From Eublepharis macularius (lineage: Eukaryota; Chordata; Lepidosauria; Squamata; Eublepharidae): DNA of 64,000 bases. The position numbers were made by a program, and so were the translations under genes. Below the pieces are notes generated by a model. That model made no database searches, was not told where the DNA came from, and was given only the letters and a program-made list of their open reading frames with translations. The stretch's first letter is position 1; each line of letters opens with the position of its first letter. Positions 11,275 to 22,562 of this stretch are shown piece after piece. Location: positions 102,347,689 through 102,411,688 of the forward strand of contig NC_072793.1 in assembly GCF_028583425.1 (NCBI RefSeq). The letters run 5' to 3'.

Positions 11275-12370
11275 TTTTATTTTGCCACAACATGTGGATT
11301 TAGGGCTGACAGCCTCTACCTATGGAAGGCATTCTGTAGATTTAACAACTGTGTGTCAGGGCGGAAGCAGCTTCTGTCACAGCGATACCACTGCAACAGA
11401 GGAAACCCCACTTGCCACACTCCTCCCTGCCAAGCAACTATTAAAAGCACAGACATTCCCTTTACTTCAGGTCTAAGCAAATCCTGGGCACTGAAAGGTA
11501 GGAAATCATTAATGTGACCATGAAATTTCCCCTACAATATCGTCTTGTGTACAAGTAAATTATATATATCAAGGAACTCTAAGTTGCACCACTGATAGCT
11601 GTATAGTTTATTGCTCACTGCCTCTAGGTTTTGTACTCAAGGAGGAATCCCAAGCAATTCTATTTAGAAGTAAGTCCTATTAAAATCCCAAGAAAGGATG
11701 ATTGCAGCTTACGGCCCTGCTAACAGAACCACAGTCTTTGTTGTCATAACACCATCATGGCTTAAACTGGTGGTGTACTCCACGTATGTCCCTAACAATA
11801 ATGGTAGAAGTGCTACATAATGTAATTCGCGTGAAAGACAACCCATTATTGTAATTCATGTCATAATTCTGATGTTTCAAAGAAGGATGAGAAATAGACC
11901 AAAGTGATCCATTAAGAGAGATTATTGCAGAAGGACTTGAGCCAGGCCTCAAAAGCCACGATTCAAAAAGTACTGAGGATTCCTGAACACTGTCATGGTA
12001 TTTCTAACACACAGTCCAAAGCACTTCACAGTGACAGCATTTCACAGCCTGGTTCAGTGTGGACCGTCTTACTTGCCGATTAGCCCACACTGGCTAATGA
12101 TGGGCATTTTCACACTTTGCGCTAAAAACTTCTTTCAGCTCCACTTAAACTAATTGTATTCAAGTGTGAATTTTTTTCACCAGATAGCAGGCTGAATAAA
12201 TTATTTTGTTAAAAAAAATCAATATATATCTTCTAGCCAATGCTAGTTTTATATTCAAAACTGCAAGTGGGAAAAGGAAATAGCCCAATCCTGTCACAAG
12301 CTACTCCTATTGATTTTAATGTGTCCAGGGTCGATTTGCACAGGCATGTATAGGTGTGATTTCTTTGCAC
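11275..12370. other. Unassigned intronic sequence
   Basis: No coding exon identified. Short pieces around 11640-11700 and 12280-12330 resemble decayed 'cctaagcagagttac' type repeats. Confidence 0.3.
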
Positions 12371-12373
12371 ACT

Positions 12374-12566
12374 ATTATTTATTTGGATATTTATATCCTG
12401 CTTTTCTTCTCAACGGGGACATAAATAACATTGTTCTCCCTGTTTTCTCCTCACAACTACCCTGTGTGGTAGGATAGGCTAAGTGTGCGTGACCAGCCAA
12501 AGTTCACCCAGAAAGCTTTCCTGGTAAAGTGGGGACTCAACCTGGGTTTCCCAGATCCTAGTCCAA
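12374..12566 (-). mobile_element. tRNA-derived SINE (family B), minus
   Basis: On the minus strand it shows a head with tagGATCTGGGAAACCCAGG, the central block with the gtgaactttggctggtcacg pattern, and the 3' end ccgttgagaagaaaagcagg followed by A/T-rich sequence. Same family as 39791 and 40911. Confidence 0.65.
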
Positions 12567-13275
12567 AAGTATACCCACAAAACCCCTTGACAACTACCTG
12601 CTGAAAGGACAGGTACTGAAACACACAGCATTTGGAGCAATATGTAAGAGCTTCCTGCAAGGGCCCATTCATGCATGAAAGGCACCACTTTACATGGCTC
12701 TCAAGGGATGACGGATATACATGTGGGAACCAGGCATTGCTCTCAGGGAAGTATGCAACCCGTATGTGACGTGTGAAAGCACTAAGTTATGCCAGCAACA
12801 AGCTGAAGTACCCCTGGGAGAATCACTCTGGCCACTAAGTCCAGAGAGAGAGAGCCATGTCAGTTTATAGGACTCCTGACCCACCTTGAAGACTAGCACT
12901 GCGTTTCCCAGGGCCTGAACAAATACCAAGGATTCCTCAGCCATTACAAGTGTTAGTTAGTTCACCAAAACCAGGAAAACTGCTATCTCGAGCGTATTTT
13001 TATCCCATTCTAAAATTTACATAAACATTTCAAACACTGGGCCTTTTTTTTTTTTTGGCTTGCATTTCATGGTCTTTTAACCCTGCTGTTCACCGTGTCT
13101 GTTTTCCATAGTATGTCTGCCAAGTGCCAAACTGGGAATCCACCTGTTGCCCCTGAGGAAGTGAGATCTAGTCCTGGAAAGTATATGCAGGAACAAAAAG
13201 TGTCCGTTTTGAAGTGCCACAAAACTCCTGCTACTTCCAGCCAGCCGCGGGTACTTAGGTTAATTACAAAACTTA

Positions 13276-13364
13276 CAGTGCTATCCTAAGCAGAGTTACT
13301 CCAGTCTAGGTCCATTGGAATCAAGGAGCTTAGACTGGAGTAACTCTACTAAGGACAGCACTAT
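13276..13364. repeat. Short palindromic MITE near the PPM1M donor
   Basis: ACAGTGCTATCCTAAGCAGA ... is mirrored by ... CTCTACTAAGGACAGCACT, giving two arms of about 40 bp. It ends 144 bases from the exon 1 splice donor. A related palindrome is at 40673-40748. Confidence 0.75.
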
Positions 13365-13507
13365 TAGACGCTGCCTCTAGGCACAGCGACTAAGCAGCGA
13401 GGCAGCGGAGCAAACGGGCCTTCAGGTTTTACCCCAACAACAGAAAAGCAGCTCCTCGCTAGGCCGCCCCGGTTCCCTCCCTCCCTCCCTCCCACTCACT
13501 CACTCAC

Positions 13508-13749
13508 TCAGCATAGCCCGTGTTCCACTGGAGAGGCCTGTCTCGAGGCGGACAGCGGACGGGTCTCTTGCCGGATTGCCTCTCCTCACTGCAAGAAACT
13601 CCACGCAAGAACTTGGGCCGCCTGTACGGCAGTGGCAGGAGCTGCCTTCCTTCGCGCTCCTGCCATTGCGGCTCCTGAGCTGCCTCTTGCCCTCGCCCTG
13701 CAGCGCTCCGGCTGCTCAAGAAGCGCCTTTTAAACCAGTCTGAAGACAT
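13508..13749 (-). CDS. PPM1M: PPM1M, coding exon 1 (partial gene)
   Basis: First coding exon of protein phosphatase 1M, a PP2C-family, metal-dependent Ser/Thr phosphatase. The exon encodes 80 residues plus two bases of the next codon. Conserved blocks recognisable against mammalian PPM1M are the N-terminus with the pattern MSxxWFxRRFL, a central LPYRRPKFLRG, and the C-terminal stretch RPVR..P.R.R.L.WN.GYAE. This tail also occurs in the paralogues PPM1H and PPM1J just before the catalytic domain, but the N-terminus fits PPM1M best. The catalytic PP2C motifs (NEDQ, DGHGG) are expected in later exons, which I could not find leftwards in the window. The start ATG is at 13747-13749 with a weak context (T at -3). 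The exon ends at GA followed by GTGAGT, inside a run of GTGA repeats. It sits in a CpG island and is divergent to TWF2, as in human. The Arg/Gln/Glu-rich middle (residues about 15-35) is lineage-specific. Confidence 0.88.
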
Positions 13750-13865
13750 GAAACGAAGTCAGCGCGGGGTAGGAAGCCCCATCCGCCCGCCAAGCTGCGC
13801 CGCGTTCCCTGTCAACTGCGGAGCCGTGGAAGTTAGCAGCCCGGTGGAAGGGGCGCGGAAGAGAG

Positions 13866-13919
13866 ATGCAAATAGAGGAATTCGGCCAGCCAATGACGGC
13901 AGCGCCTGTGACTCATTGG
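13866..13919. promoter_or_regulatory. Octamer, CCAAT, AP-1 and inverted CCAAT cluster
   Basis: Four textbook transcription-factor motifs occur within 54 bp: ATGCAAAT (POU/Oct), CCAAT (NF-Y), TGACTCA (AP-1) and ATTGG (NF-Y on the other strand, sharing one base with the AP-1 site). Motif matches are exact; their use is inferred from position just upstream of PPM1M. Confidence 0.55.
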
Positions 13920-14109
13920 CACGCTGCCCGTGACGATCTTCTTGCTCCACCACGCATCCTGTTGGCGAAACCTAAAGACGCCAAAGCGCTCACGTTGGAT
14001 TTCTGGCAGGCGCTGCCGAAGGTACGAAAGGAGGGAGGAGAAGGGGTACGAGGCCTCCGCGGAAGCCATGCTCTCGGCAAGGGCACCAGGCCGGTAGCCA
14101 CCCCTTTCA

Positions 14110-15680
14110 AGCCTCCTGCAGCTACTCCTCAAGGGCGCCTCAGTTTCTGAATTCATAGTAGCCCTGTTCGCAGGTTACAGGGAAGGCACGTACCTCTGTA
14201 ACAACGCAAGTTCACTTTACAAATGAAACTGAGGACCGGTACCCAGATAAATGCGGGATTTCACTGACACATTTAACTGCCTGTGCAATGAATGTAAAAT
14301 GTGAATTACTCAACAGGTGTATAAAGAAAAATCACTGTGTACGGATTCTATGTGCGTTCATTGTAACTTGTGGACAGAGCTAGTGTGACTATTGTTATAA
14401 ACAGTATGGGGTTCTAGATATGCCTGCCAAAGCCACACATCCCTTTATTTATAGCTTGTTAACTTGCAGAATCTGCAGGATTTGGCATTGGCTGGTAGCA
14501 AAAATGTTTTTTAGAATTCAGATGGGCATTCACTTAGGGCACAAGGCCAAAAGAAGAGTAACCCTTGCTACCTTGCCCAGTAGTGAACTTTCAGCGATTA
14601 GTCAGCACTGCAGGCCACTTTTGGAAACAGACTGATAGACTTCAATTTGATCAGGCTCTTACACACTCAGGTTCTTTCATTATAATCATCCACCGCCACC
14701 TATAGATGATGCCACCTGATCGTAAGCCTCTTCCTCCCTTCTGAAGATGCACAGAAGAAAACGCTGCTGCTGTTCCAGTTTGATTGAAACAGCACTCCAA
14801 GAGTACTGTGTAGAGATGCTCTAAAACCTGTCAGTTCAACTCATGACTTTTCCACATCTTCTGCTCAGAAAGCTAATTAATCAACAGGCTGTTTGGGTAT
14901 CCACAATCTCCTTGTGATTTTCTGGCACCAACAGATGAGTTGCAGCAGGGAATCTGTTGCAGACTGTGGGGGAAAAGGAGGTAACAAATATCTATGAAGA
15001 AACCTGTGATGTGTAGAAACACAAAAAAAGAAACACAATATCTGAGAAGGTAGCATACAAAAAAAGTGTTGGCAAGTATGGAGAGACAGAGTTGCAGAGA
15101 CAGGAGATGAGGTGGGAAACTTGTATTTCATATTAGCCTTTGATGAAAGGTTTGTTGTTTATGATCCAGCCCAGTCAGTATTTTTAATTATTATAGTGAT
15201 AAATGAAAGCTTTAAGGCTTCAACGTCTTTTTAACTTATACAGATATGCATGAGTTCAAAATGCCACAGGGCAATCCTAAAAATAGTTTCCTGAGAGTAA
15301 GACCCATTGAGAAGACTTCAGTAGGATTCTGAGTAGTCCTGATAAGGATGGCGTCGTAAAATGCTTTTCTCTAGTGGTACAGCCCTTTTGAATTACAAAG
15401 TAATTTGACTCCAGAGTGATTTTGGTTGTACATCTCTAGTCTATTCTAGTGGACATATTTGGGCCACGAGTAACATCCCAAGTGAGAGATGCTGCCACTT
15501 GAATGTGCATTCTGGTACTTAGGCAGCTCCTCTGTGCCTTGGGGTAGTTTTGTGTTTATGCCACACCAGCTCAGTGAGTGCTCCAGCTCTTCTCCAAGAG
15601 TACCAGAAAGCATAGTGGCTGTGTCACTATCTGCTGACTGCACTTGTGTCTTATAAAGAAAGTCTTGAAGGAATAAGTCA
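14110..15680. other. Unassigned intergenic sequence
   Basis: Downstream shore of the CpG island followed by A/T-richer sequence. A decayed 'ggcaatcctaa ... gtaggattctgag' palindrome-family piece lies at about 15268-15340. No exon recognised. Confidence 0.35.
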
Positions 15681-15886
15681 CGTGAAGCTGTTTATACTGA
15701 GTCAGACTTTTAGTCTGTCAAGGTCAGTACCATCAACTCAGACCAGCAGTGGTTCTCCAGGGCTTTGGGATGAGGAATTTCACATCACCTACTACCTAAT
15801 CCTTTTAATGGGAGATGCTGTGGGGACTGAACTTGGGACCTTCTGCATGAAAATCAGGCCCTTTACCTACTGAGCTTTGGCTCACC
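15680..15886 (-). mobile_element. tRNA-derived SINE (family D), minus
   Basis: On the minus strand: gagccaaagctcagtaggta tRNA-like head, gaaggtcccaagttcagtcc B-box region, and a 3' part containing tatactgagtcagac on the plus strand. Same family as 54181 and 61360. Confidence 0.7.
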
Positions 15887-15889
15887 CAA

Positions 15890-17050
15890 GTCTCTCGAGT
15901 AGCTTAGCTTTTGTGCCTTTGCCATCCCCTGCCCTGCAGAGACCAGATGCTGTTCTTCTGTCAGACTGTAAACATTTCACTTTGGGAAGAAATTCTTACT
16001 TTAAAGATGTTTCCCGTAGCATTATCTGTGCAAAAACTGACTCTGCTGTTTGCAGATGTAAATGCTGGTTTTGCTTGATGGAGAGTTTAAATCTTCCCTA
16101 ATCCTTCAATTACTGGCTTGTCCATTAAAGCAGATAATCTGTCCTCTGTTTGTGCTTCCTGGAGGACAAATATGGATGGGCAGCTTTTAGATAATCTTAA
16201 AATAACAGTGGAGAGAGAACTGGGAAGTGAAACCAACTATCAGCAAAAAAGAAGGTACACTACCCAAAGCAACAAATAGAGTTAAAAAAAAACAGAAAAA
16301 TAATCTAATACAGACTTATTTGGGAATAAATTTCATTGAATTCAGTGGTTATAGTGAATGTTTACATCTGAATAAACATTAAAAGTCCAGCTGCACATTA
16401 TACAGCTATTGAAAACCCCCCACTAACTGCAGATAACCAACTGTGTTAAGTTGTTGCAACAAAAACGAACAGGACTCCTGAGGCATCTTAGAGATGAACA
16501 AGGTTTCATTTTAGCATAAGATTTCTCTGTCATTACCAGTATTAATTAGTTTAGCAAAACTAGGAAGCTACCAGGTGCCCCAGTCTCCATGTGGGAGAGA
16601 AAGGGCCGCCACCCTGCAGATGGCTACCCTACTGCTTTCCTGAAATCTAAACCACCATGAAGTCACAGTGGTGGTGGCTTAGTCAGGTTCAGCTGTTGAT
16701 CTCCTGAGCTGCCTGAAATTCAGGAAGTACAGGGGGAGGTGATCGGTGCCTGCTCACCCAAGCCCTCAGTGGAGGAGACACCTGTTCCATGCAAGCTGTG
16801 TGAGTTGAGCCGCCCACCTAGTCAGCCAAGCCCCTCGTCATGTAAGTCCTGTGCTATATAGGGAGGAGGTCCCACTCACCTGGCCAGGCTCCAAGCTGGA
16901 CAGGCGGGGGGGAGGGGGGCTGCGGGCTTTTTCTCACTCCCTCCTGCAGGGGCAGCCCCTTCCCAGTGATTCTGGGGCCTTATCCTTGAGTTTTGCCTAG
17001 GGCCCCAGAAGCACTAAGATCACCCCTGACTCCCTGGAAAGTGCTCCTAG
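15890..17050. other. Unassigned, with a short repeat piece at 16452-16530
   Basis: 16452-16530 (gcaacaaaaacgaacaggac ... catcttagagatgaacaag ... ttagcataagatt) is a half copy of the fold-back family seen at 11122. The remainder is unassigned. Confidence 0.4.
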
Positions 17051-17053
17051 AGA

Positions 17054-17285
17054 CCCAGTTTGGTGTAGTGGTTAAGAGCGGCAGGACTCTAATCTGGAGA
17101 ACTGGGTTTGATTCCCCACTCCTGTACTTGGAGCCAATGGAGTGACCTTGGGTCAGTCACAGCTCTCTAAACCACACCTACCACACAGGATGTTTGTTGT
17201 GGGAATAATAATGACACTCACTTGTTAACCACTCTGAGTGTGGCACTAATCTGTCCTGAAGAGCAGTATCTAAGCACAAGGTTAT
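17054..17285 (+). mobile_element. tRNA-derived SINE (family A), well preserved
   Basis: Clear head GTTTGGTGTAGTGGTTAAGA (A box) and GGGTTTGATTCCCCACTCC (B box), then ccttgggtcagtcacagctc and a 3' end tctgtcctgaagagcagtat. Confidence 0.85.
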
Positions 17286-17394
17286 GCCGTGAAAAGTTTC
17301 ACCTGCCAATTTTCACACTTTAAGCCTCTGTTCAAGAGACAGAACACTTTTTCTCCAGGTTCTGGAGTCCTGGTTGATTGGGCTTATAAGTAAA

Positions 17395-17965
17395 AACAGT
17401 ACCATAAAAACATCATACATTATCAATACAAAAACACTAAAGAAACTATTAAAAATAAGCCAGGGGAGTAAAAATGGCATAAAATAACCACTGAGCACCC
17501 TAAAAATATCCATACAACAGATCTCAGACCAGAAGCAGACTACAAAACAGTTAAAAAGATAACACCCATTAGTTAAAAACCTGGGTAAAAAAATGTTTTG
17601 GCCTGGTGCCTAAAAGGTAGCAAGGTGGGAACCAGGCAAGCCTCGAGGCTAGGCATTCCAAAGGCAAGGTGCCACAATTGAAAATGCCCTGTCTCTAGTT
17701 GCTGTCTTCACCTGTGAAGGATGGGGCACAGAGAGCAGGCCTTGAGAGGCAGATGTTAACTGGTGGGCTAGCCAGTATGGAAGGAGGTGGTCCTTTACCA
17801 AGCCCAAATCCATTTAGGATCTTAAAGGTAAAGACTAGCACTTTGAATTGTGCACAGATGAGTAGGCAGTGCAGATTTTTCAGCACGGGGGTGAAATGAT
17901 CCCTTTATCAAGCACCTGACAAGAGCCTGGCTGATGCATTTTAACCAAGTTAAGTTTCCAGACCA
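17395..17965 (-). mobile_element. L2 LINE fragment, minus
   Basis: Antisense to plus. The segment 17800-17900 (tttaggatcttaaaggtaaa ... gcactttgaattgtgcacag) corresponds to the 'FKVLxxxFKILNGFGLGKG' region of L2-type pol in reverse. Broken by stops. Confidence 0.65.
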
Positions 17966-18091
17966 TTTTCAAAGGCTAGACTATTATGCTAGTATAAAAA
18001 TTTGTTAGTGTTTAAGATGCCACAAGACTGCTATTCTATTGCCATCTGACAGCAATGCTTATTCTGTGAACCTAGGCAGATCATGAGAAGG

Positions 18092-18353
18092 ACGGCAGGA
18101 AGGGTTACATCAGTGCTTAGTTCTCCTGGCCCCTTCTTACATGCCCAGGGTAATGCCGATCACCACTTTGGAGTCAGGTAGCAATTTTCCCCAGGCCAGT
18201 TTGGCTAGGGATCCTGATAGGGTTTTGCCATCTTCTGGACATGGAGCAAGGGTCACTGGGGCTGTGGGGAGGGGAGGTAGTTGTGAATTTCCTGCATTGT
18301 GCAGCGGGTTGGACTAAATGACCCTAGAGATCCCTTCCAACCCTATGATTCTA
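18092..18353 (+). mobile_element. CR1 LINE 3' end
   Basis: Ends with the diagnostic CR1 3' UTR: ggttggactaaatgacccta, agatcccttccaacccta and TGATTCTAT. The upstream part matches the copy at 46044. Confidence 0.85.
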
Positions 18354-18354
18354 T

Positions 18355-18984
18355 TTTCATTTTATGTTAGAAATACAAGGTCTTGCTTTGCTAGAACATG
18401 TTCTTTTTATTAGACTAGGCTTTGAGGTATTTATATTAACATCTGACCTTTGTTTATGTAGAAGTGAGAGCAGATCAGAGGGAGTTCTCATGCAAATACA
18501 TGTTCTGCTTGGTTTAGGTTTGATATGCAGTTGGTTAAAGAGGGAGCTGTTTTAAGCCTCTTATGTGAAAGCACCTGACTTCCCATCAACTATGCCACCT
18601 CTCTTGAGACAAAGTTAATATTGTTCAATCTGATCTGATCCCTGTCACATGAAGAGATGCTGGAAAAATGGCATAGAAATATTTTATATAAACAGCTTTT
18701 CCTTTTGGTAATGGAAATAAATGTGCAGATATTGTTTTCAACCTTAGTTTCACAGATATACAAATGTGACAATCTGAGGACTAATTGGTCTGACAGGTAA
18801 AGTTGTTGAAGAAATGAGGCTGGTGGTGATTGCTTTACAGCAATGAGTAAATATGCTAAATTTGATCAATTTAGCTTCCTCACTTTCATCAGGATGGTTT
18901 GTACAAGAAATTACATCCACCCTGAATTAGTTGGGTGGGTGGAGGATAAATATGTACTATACAGATGCATGCCATGTAGTAGGT
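18355..18984. other. Unassigned intergenic sequence
   Basis: A/T-rich; nothing recognised. Confidence 0.3.
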
Positions 18985-19085
18985 CCAGAGGAATTAGCCG
19001 TGTTAGTCTGTAGTTGCAAAATAATGAAAAGTCTAGTGGCACCTTTAAGACTAACCAACTTTATTGGGGCTTAAGCTTTTGAGAA
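18985..19085. repeat. Half copy of fold-back repeat family
   Basis: Contains agccgtgttagtctgtagtt, gtggcacctttaagactaac and ggcttaagcttttgagaac, the half-unit of the family at 11122, 35893 and 38990. Confidence 0.6.
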
Positions 19086-19429
19086 CATGTTCTTTTTTAT
19101 TAGAACAGTGAAAACAACATTTTATGACCAATACTGTATGGCTCTGTGGACTGTACTTTTTTCTTAGACTTCTATACCTTTGAACTGGAAGTAAGTTTAA
19201 TTTATTCCAAGAGCATGTTTAGGATTACAGGTTTACACTCAATTACTGAACACTGTACTTGTAAATTAGTCTTAGTTATTTAAAAGGCCCTTAATTCTAA
19301 ATACTTAGGCTCAGGGTCCTCACCTACTTTGCATTACATTATTTTAAAACACACTGAAAAATTACGTAGTGGTTAAGCTCTTGGTCTGTGAGCCAGGAAA
19401 ACTTGGTGGATGAGATATTTTATGATATG

Positions 19430-19780
19430 TCCAAATTCTTCCCCCTGGTGATACACTTTCAGCACTTAGTAGATACTGGAGGAAGTAGCAGGTGAAGAAA
19501 TCCTATCTAGTTATGAACCAATTAGCATCAGAAGCAAGGGGCAAGCCCCTTCCCATCTTTGGATAAAATCTCACTTTCACACTCTGATGGAGAGTATAAA
19601 AGTGCTGTGGACAAGATTACAGGGGTGCACATGCACTTTAACCCTTCGGCTCACTTTGGCCACTTTTAATAAGGCGGCAACTGAAATACATTCAGTGCGA
19701 ACATATAGACTGTTCTAATTGGAGTTCTAGTTACTAGAAATAAATTTTCATTCACTTTATGTAATGAAATCTGGGGTTTG
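19430..19780 (+). mobile_element. Possible solo LTR
   Basis: A Pol II layout like an LTR: CCAAT at 19518-19522, TATAAAAG at 19595-19602 and AATAAA at 19739-19744, all on the plus strand. No terminal duplication was identified and borders are approximate. Confidence 0.3.
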
Positions 19781-20002
19781 GGCTTTATTTTTAGTTGTCT
19801 TTGTCGAATCTTGGCCTTTGCTACAAGGTTAGGCCCTGCTTCTTTCCCAGATTGAGAAAGGGAGGGAAAAGTGAAACTAGAGGTCTGAAGAGCAAGACCC
19901 AGGTCGGGATTTCCAGGTTTGAGCTTCTGAGAGTCAGAGCTCCCTTCGCCAGTTCTGAAGGAGAACTACAGCCAGGAACAGGCCTGTGAGCACTGGGAAG
20001 GC

Positions 20003-20324
20003 ATAGGGTGGTTAGGTCTCCTTACCCTCCTGCTGAGGGGAGGGGGGGGGCTTACCCTTTAGGAAAGCTTTCTGTGCATACTCCTGCCGCCAACGCAATG
20101 ACATCACTTCCGGCAGCCAGCATGATGATGTCACTCCCGGAAGTCATGTTGTTGCGCACTGCTGGAAGCATGTCAGCTGCAGGCTTGCCCAGGAGGTATT
20201 TTGCTTCCTGGGCCTGTTCCCCACTTCTTCCCCTCCCATGCCAGCCAGGTGAGTGGTGGCCTGGGGTGGAGGCTGGGAGCAGGGGACCCCCCACCCCCCA
20301 CCAGGGGACTGGCAACCCTAGGAA
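20003..20324. repeat. TIR element, TAGGGT...CAACCCTA
   Basis: Left end ATAGGGTGGTTAGGTCTCC, right end GGGGACTGGCAACCCTA, inverted, each bounded by TA. GC-rich interior with ccggaagt-type pieces in both orientations (about 20107 and 20138). MITE-like. Confidence 0.5.
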
Positions 20325-20477
20325 GACATCAGCAGGGGCTGGATACATTACAGGAAATTAATTCTTGGAGTCTTGTTACTGGGCTGAAACTCATGGTAGA
20401 GGCTTTGGTGACTGTTAGGACAGCCGTGGGAAGTGAGTTGTGCAACCAGTGCATTTCTACTTCTTACCAGCATGCAC

Positions 20478-20722
20478 AGAAAGTAGGGGTCCCATTCCCT
20501 TGGGTGGGGGCAGGGATTCCCCACTCCCAGCCTCCCCCCCCCCAACTTTTCACCTGGCTAGTGGGGGATGGGTGGGTGAGGAAGATGCAAGAACAGGCCT
20601 GATGCCACTTCCTCATTGTGCCGGGAATGACATCATTCCTCATACGTGGTGCACACACCCCACCCCCGGAAACTCCTTCTCTCATGCACTGGTTTCAAGT
20701 TCGGGGGACCTGGCATCCCTAA
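20478..20722. repeat. Related GC-rich TIR element
   Basis: Ends with cgggggacctggcatcccta (20702-20721), like the right end of the element at 20003, and has a similar interior (ccgggaatgacatcattcct). Confidence 0.4.
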
Positions 20723-21299
20723 CAAAAGGCCTAGTTAAAACCTCACTTCTCAGGACCCAGTTATTACTTCCCACCCCATCTCAATTGAAGTTGCCTGCTG
20801 ACATACCTCATTACATTCCTTATTGCTATTAAGTACACGCCATTACAGTTGTTGGAACTCACCTGGGTTGATTGTTGGAACAGAAGTGGCTCAGCATGTG
20901 GGGACACTGGGAGGGGGCATAATTTTCTCCCTTACATTAAAAGCAGGCTGTATTTGCCTGATGCCTCTCTGTCTGAACTAGAAGCTTTTATCTGACTTTC
21001 TGTGCTTTTCATTCTCTCTCCCCCCTCATGGTTTTACAGGACACTTTCTGCAAAGCTCTCCTATACAAGCATGCCAAGAGGCTCTTATATTCTCACTCAC
21101 TTGCAGCCAGATTAGTTGGCCACTTGTAACTGGGAATAGTGTTATTTAGATTAGGGTTCTATTTTTCTTCTCCTACTACAACAATGTAAGTGAAATGTGA
21201 ATCAGATTCAAAAAAGTAAGTTTTATCTACTGCAATAAACTTGCTTGGAGAATGTTTTACCAAATGTGATTCCATGCTTTCCTAACCTTGCAACTTTGC
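20723..21299. other. Unassigned intergenic sequence
   Basis: No coding or repeat identity recognised. Confidence 0.3.
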
Positions 21300-22218
21300 T
21301 ACAAAGAACAAATGCCCCTAGACAAAACAGAGGTGCTACAGGTGGGGGCAGGGAGGTCTGACCTGGAAAATGGGTTATTTCCTGTTCTAGATGGGGTTGC
21401 ACTCCCCCTAAAGTAACAGGTTCATAGCTTCAGGATGATACTGGACCCAGGCCTCCTGTTGGATAAACAGATTGCAGCAGTTGCCAGGGGTGCCTTTCAC
21501 TAGCATCAGCTGGTGAGCCAGCTACAGCCCTTCCTCTACAGGAAAGATCTTGTGATCTAAGTACATGCCCTGGTAACATCTGGATTAGTTATTGCAAGGT
21601 GTTTTACATGGGGCTGCCCTTGAAGACTATATGGAAGCTACAGTTGATACAGCATGCTACAACCAGAATGCTGACTGGAGTGGGCTGTAGGGACCACATC
21701 ACTCCAGTCTTGATCTGTCTACATTGGCTCTCAATTTGCTTCCAGGCCCAGTTCAAAGTGCTGGTATTGACCTTTAAAGTCCCATATGGTTTGTGGCCAG
21801 CAAACCTTAATAACCGCCTTCTCCCCTATGAACCTACCTGTCCACTTCAGTCATCTCTGGAGGCCTTGCTTTGGGTGCCTCTGCCATCTGAGGCTACATG
21901 GTAGGCAACAGAGAAAGAGTCTTCTCAATTGCACTGAGATTTTGGAACTCCTTCCCTAAGGAGATCTTTCTGTCCCCCTCTATCGCTGTCTTCCACCAGT
22001 GGGTGAAGACTTTGTTGTTTCATTTGGCATAGCCCCAATAATTGTTACTAGCTCTCCTCCCTGTTCTTGGTGTTATGTTTTTTCAATTATTTTTATACTA
22101 TTTAAGTGTTTTAAATTTAAATTTTTAAAGCATTTTAAATGTTTTAATGTTTGCCTCCTTGCAGAGCCTATTGGGTAGAAAGTCAGCATACCAATGTTTT
22201 AAATGAATAAATAAAAAA
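21300..22218 (+). mobile_element. L2 LINE 3' portion with tail
   Basis: Decayed pol C-terminus: KLQLIQHATTRMLTG, then LHWLSI, FKVLVLTFKV, then NNRLLPYEPT. It ends in aatgaataaataaaaaaat. Orientation plus; frameshifted. Confidence 0.8.
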
Positions 22219-22304
22219 ATAGACATGCCGGCCCTGAAGTGCCTTTAGCACTTTCTTCAAAGTTACCATGAGAGAGATGCTATTAATCTCTATTGATGTT
22301 ACAG

Positions 22305-22560
22305 TAATAATAACAATAACAACATTCCATTTATATACCGCCTTTCAGGACAACTTAATGCCACACTCAGAGTGGTTTACAAAGTGTGCTATTATTATCC
22401 TCACAACAATCACCCTGTGAGGTGTAGGGGGCTGAGAGAGGTCTGAGAGAGCTGTGACTGACCCAAAGTTACCCAGCTGGCTTAAAGCAGAGGAGTGGGG
22501 AATCAAACTCAGTTCTCTAGATTATAGTCCTGCTGCTCTTAACCACTACACCAAACTGAA
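22305..22560 (-). mobile_element. tRNA-derived SINE (family A), minus
   Basis: On plus: atataccgcctttcaggaca ... tcaccctgtgaggtg ... cttaaccactacaccaaact, i.e. the reverse of the family A consensus from 3' end to tRNA head. Confidence 0.85.
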
Positions 22561-22562
22561 TA

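Larger units (their letters stand above)
1..13507 (-). other. PPM1M: PPM1M intron 1 (partial), no further exon recognised
   Basis: Sequence from the exon 1 donor to the left edge. On the minus strand I looked for the next PPM1M exon, which should carry the NEDQ and DGHGG phosphatase motifs, and saw no match. The intron is therefore inferred to exceed 13.5 kb. It is filled with transposable elements listed separately. Confidence 0.6.
13370..14110. promoter_or_regulatory. PPM1M: CpG-island promoter of PPM1M
   Basis: GC- and CpG-rich block around the PPM1M start codon. No TATA box is visible at a suitable distance. Between 117 and 170 bases upstream of the ATG lies a compact set of motifs: octamer ATGCAAAT at 13866-13873, CCAAT at 13890-13894, AP-1 site TGACTCA at 13909-13915 and an inverted CCAAT (ATTGG) at 13915-13919. 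The first bases of a divergent plus-strand transcript are possible but not shown by the sequence. Confidence 0.75.

Noticed and set aside
13866..14150. 94-codon plus-strand ORF divergent from PPM1M
   Set aside because: It overlaps the promoter motif cluster of PPM1M and resembles no known protein. CpG islands readily give such ORFs.
14560..14600. Minus-strand bases that could read H-Y-W-A, a motif of the PPM1M second exon
   Set aside because: They lie upstream of PPM1M exon 1, and the surrounding codons do not match the phosphatase.
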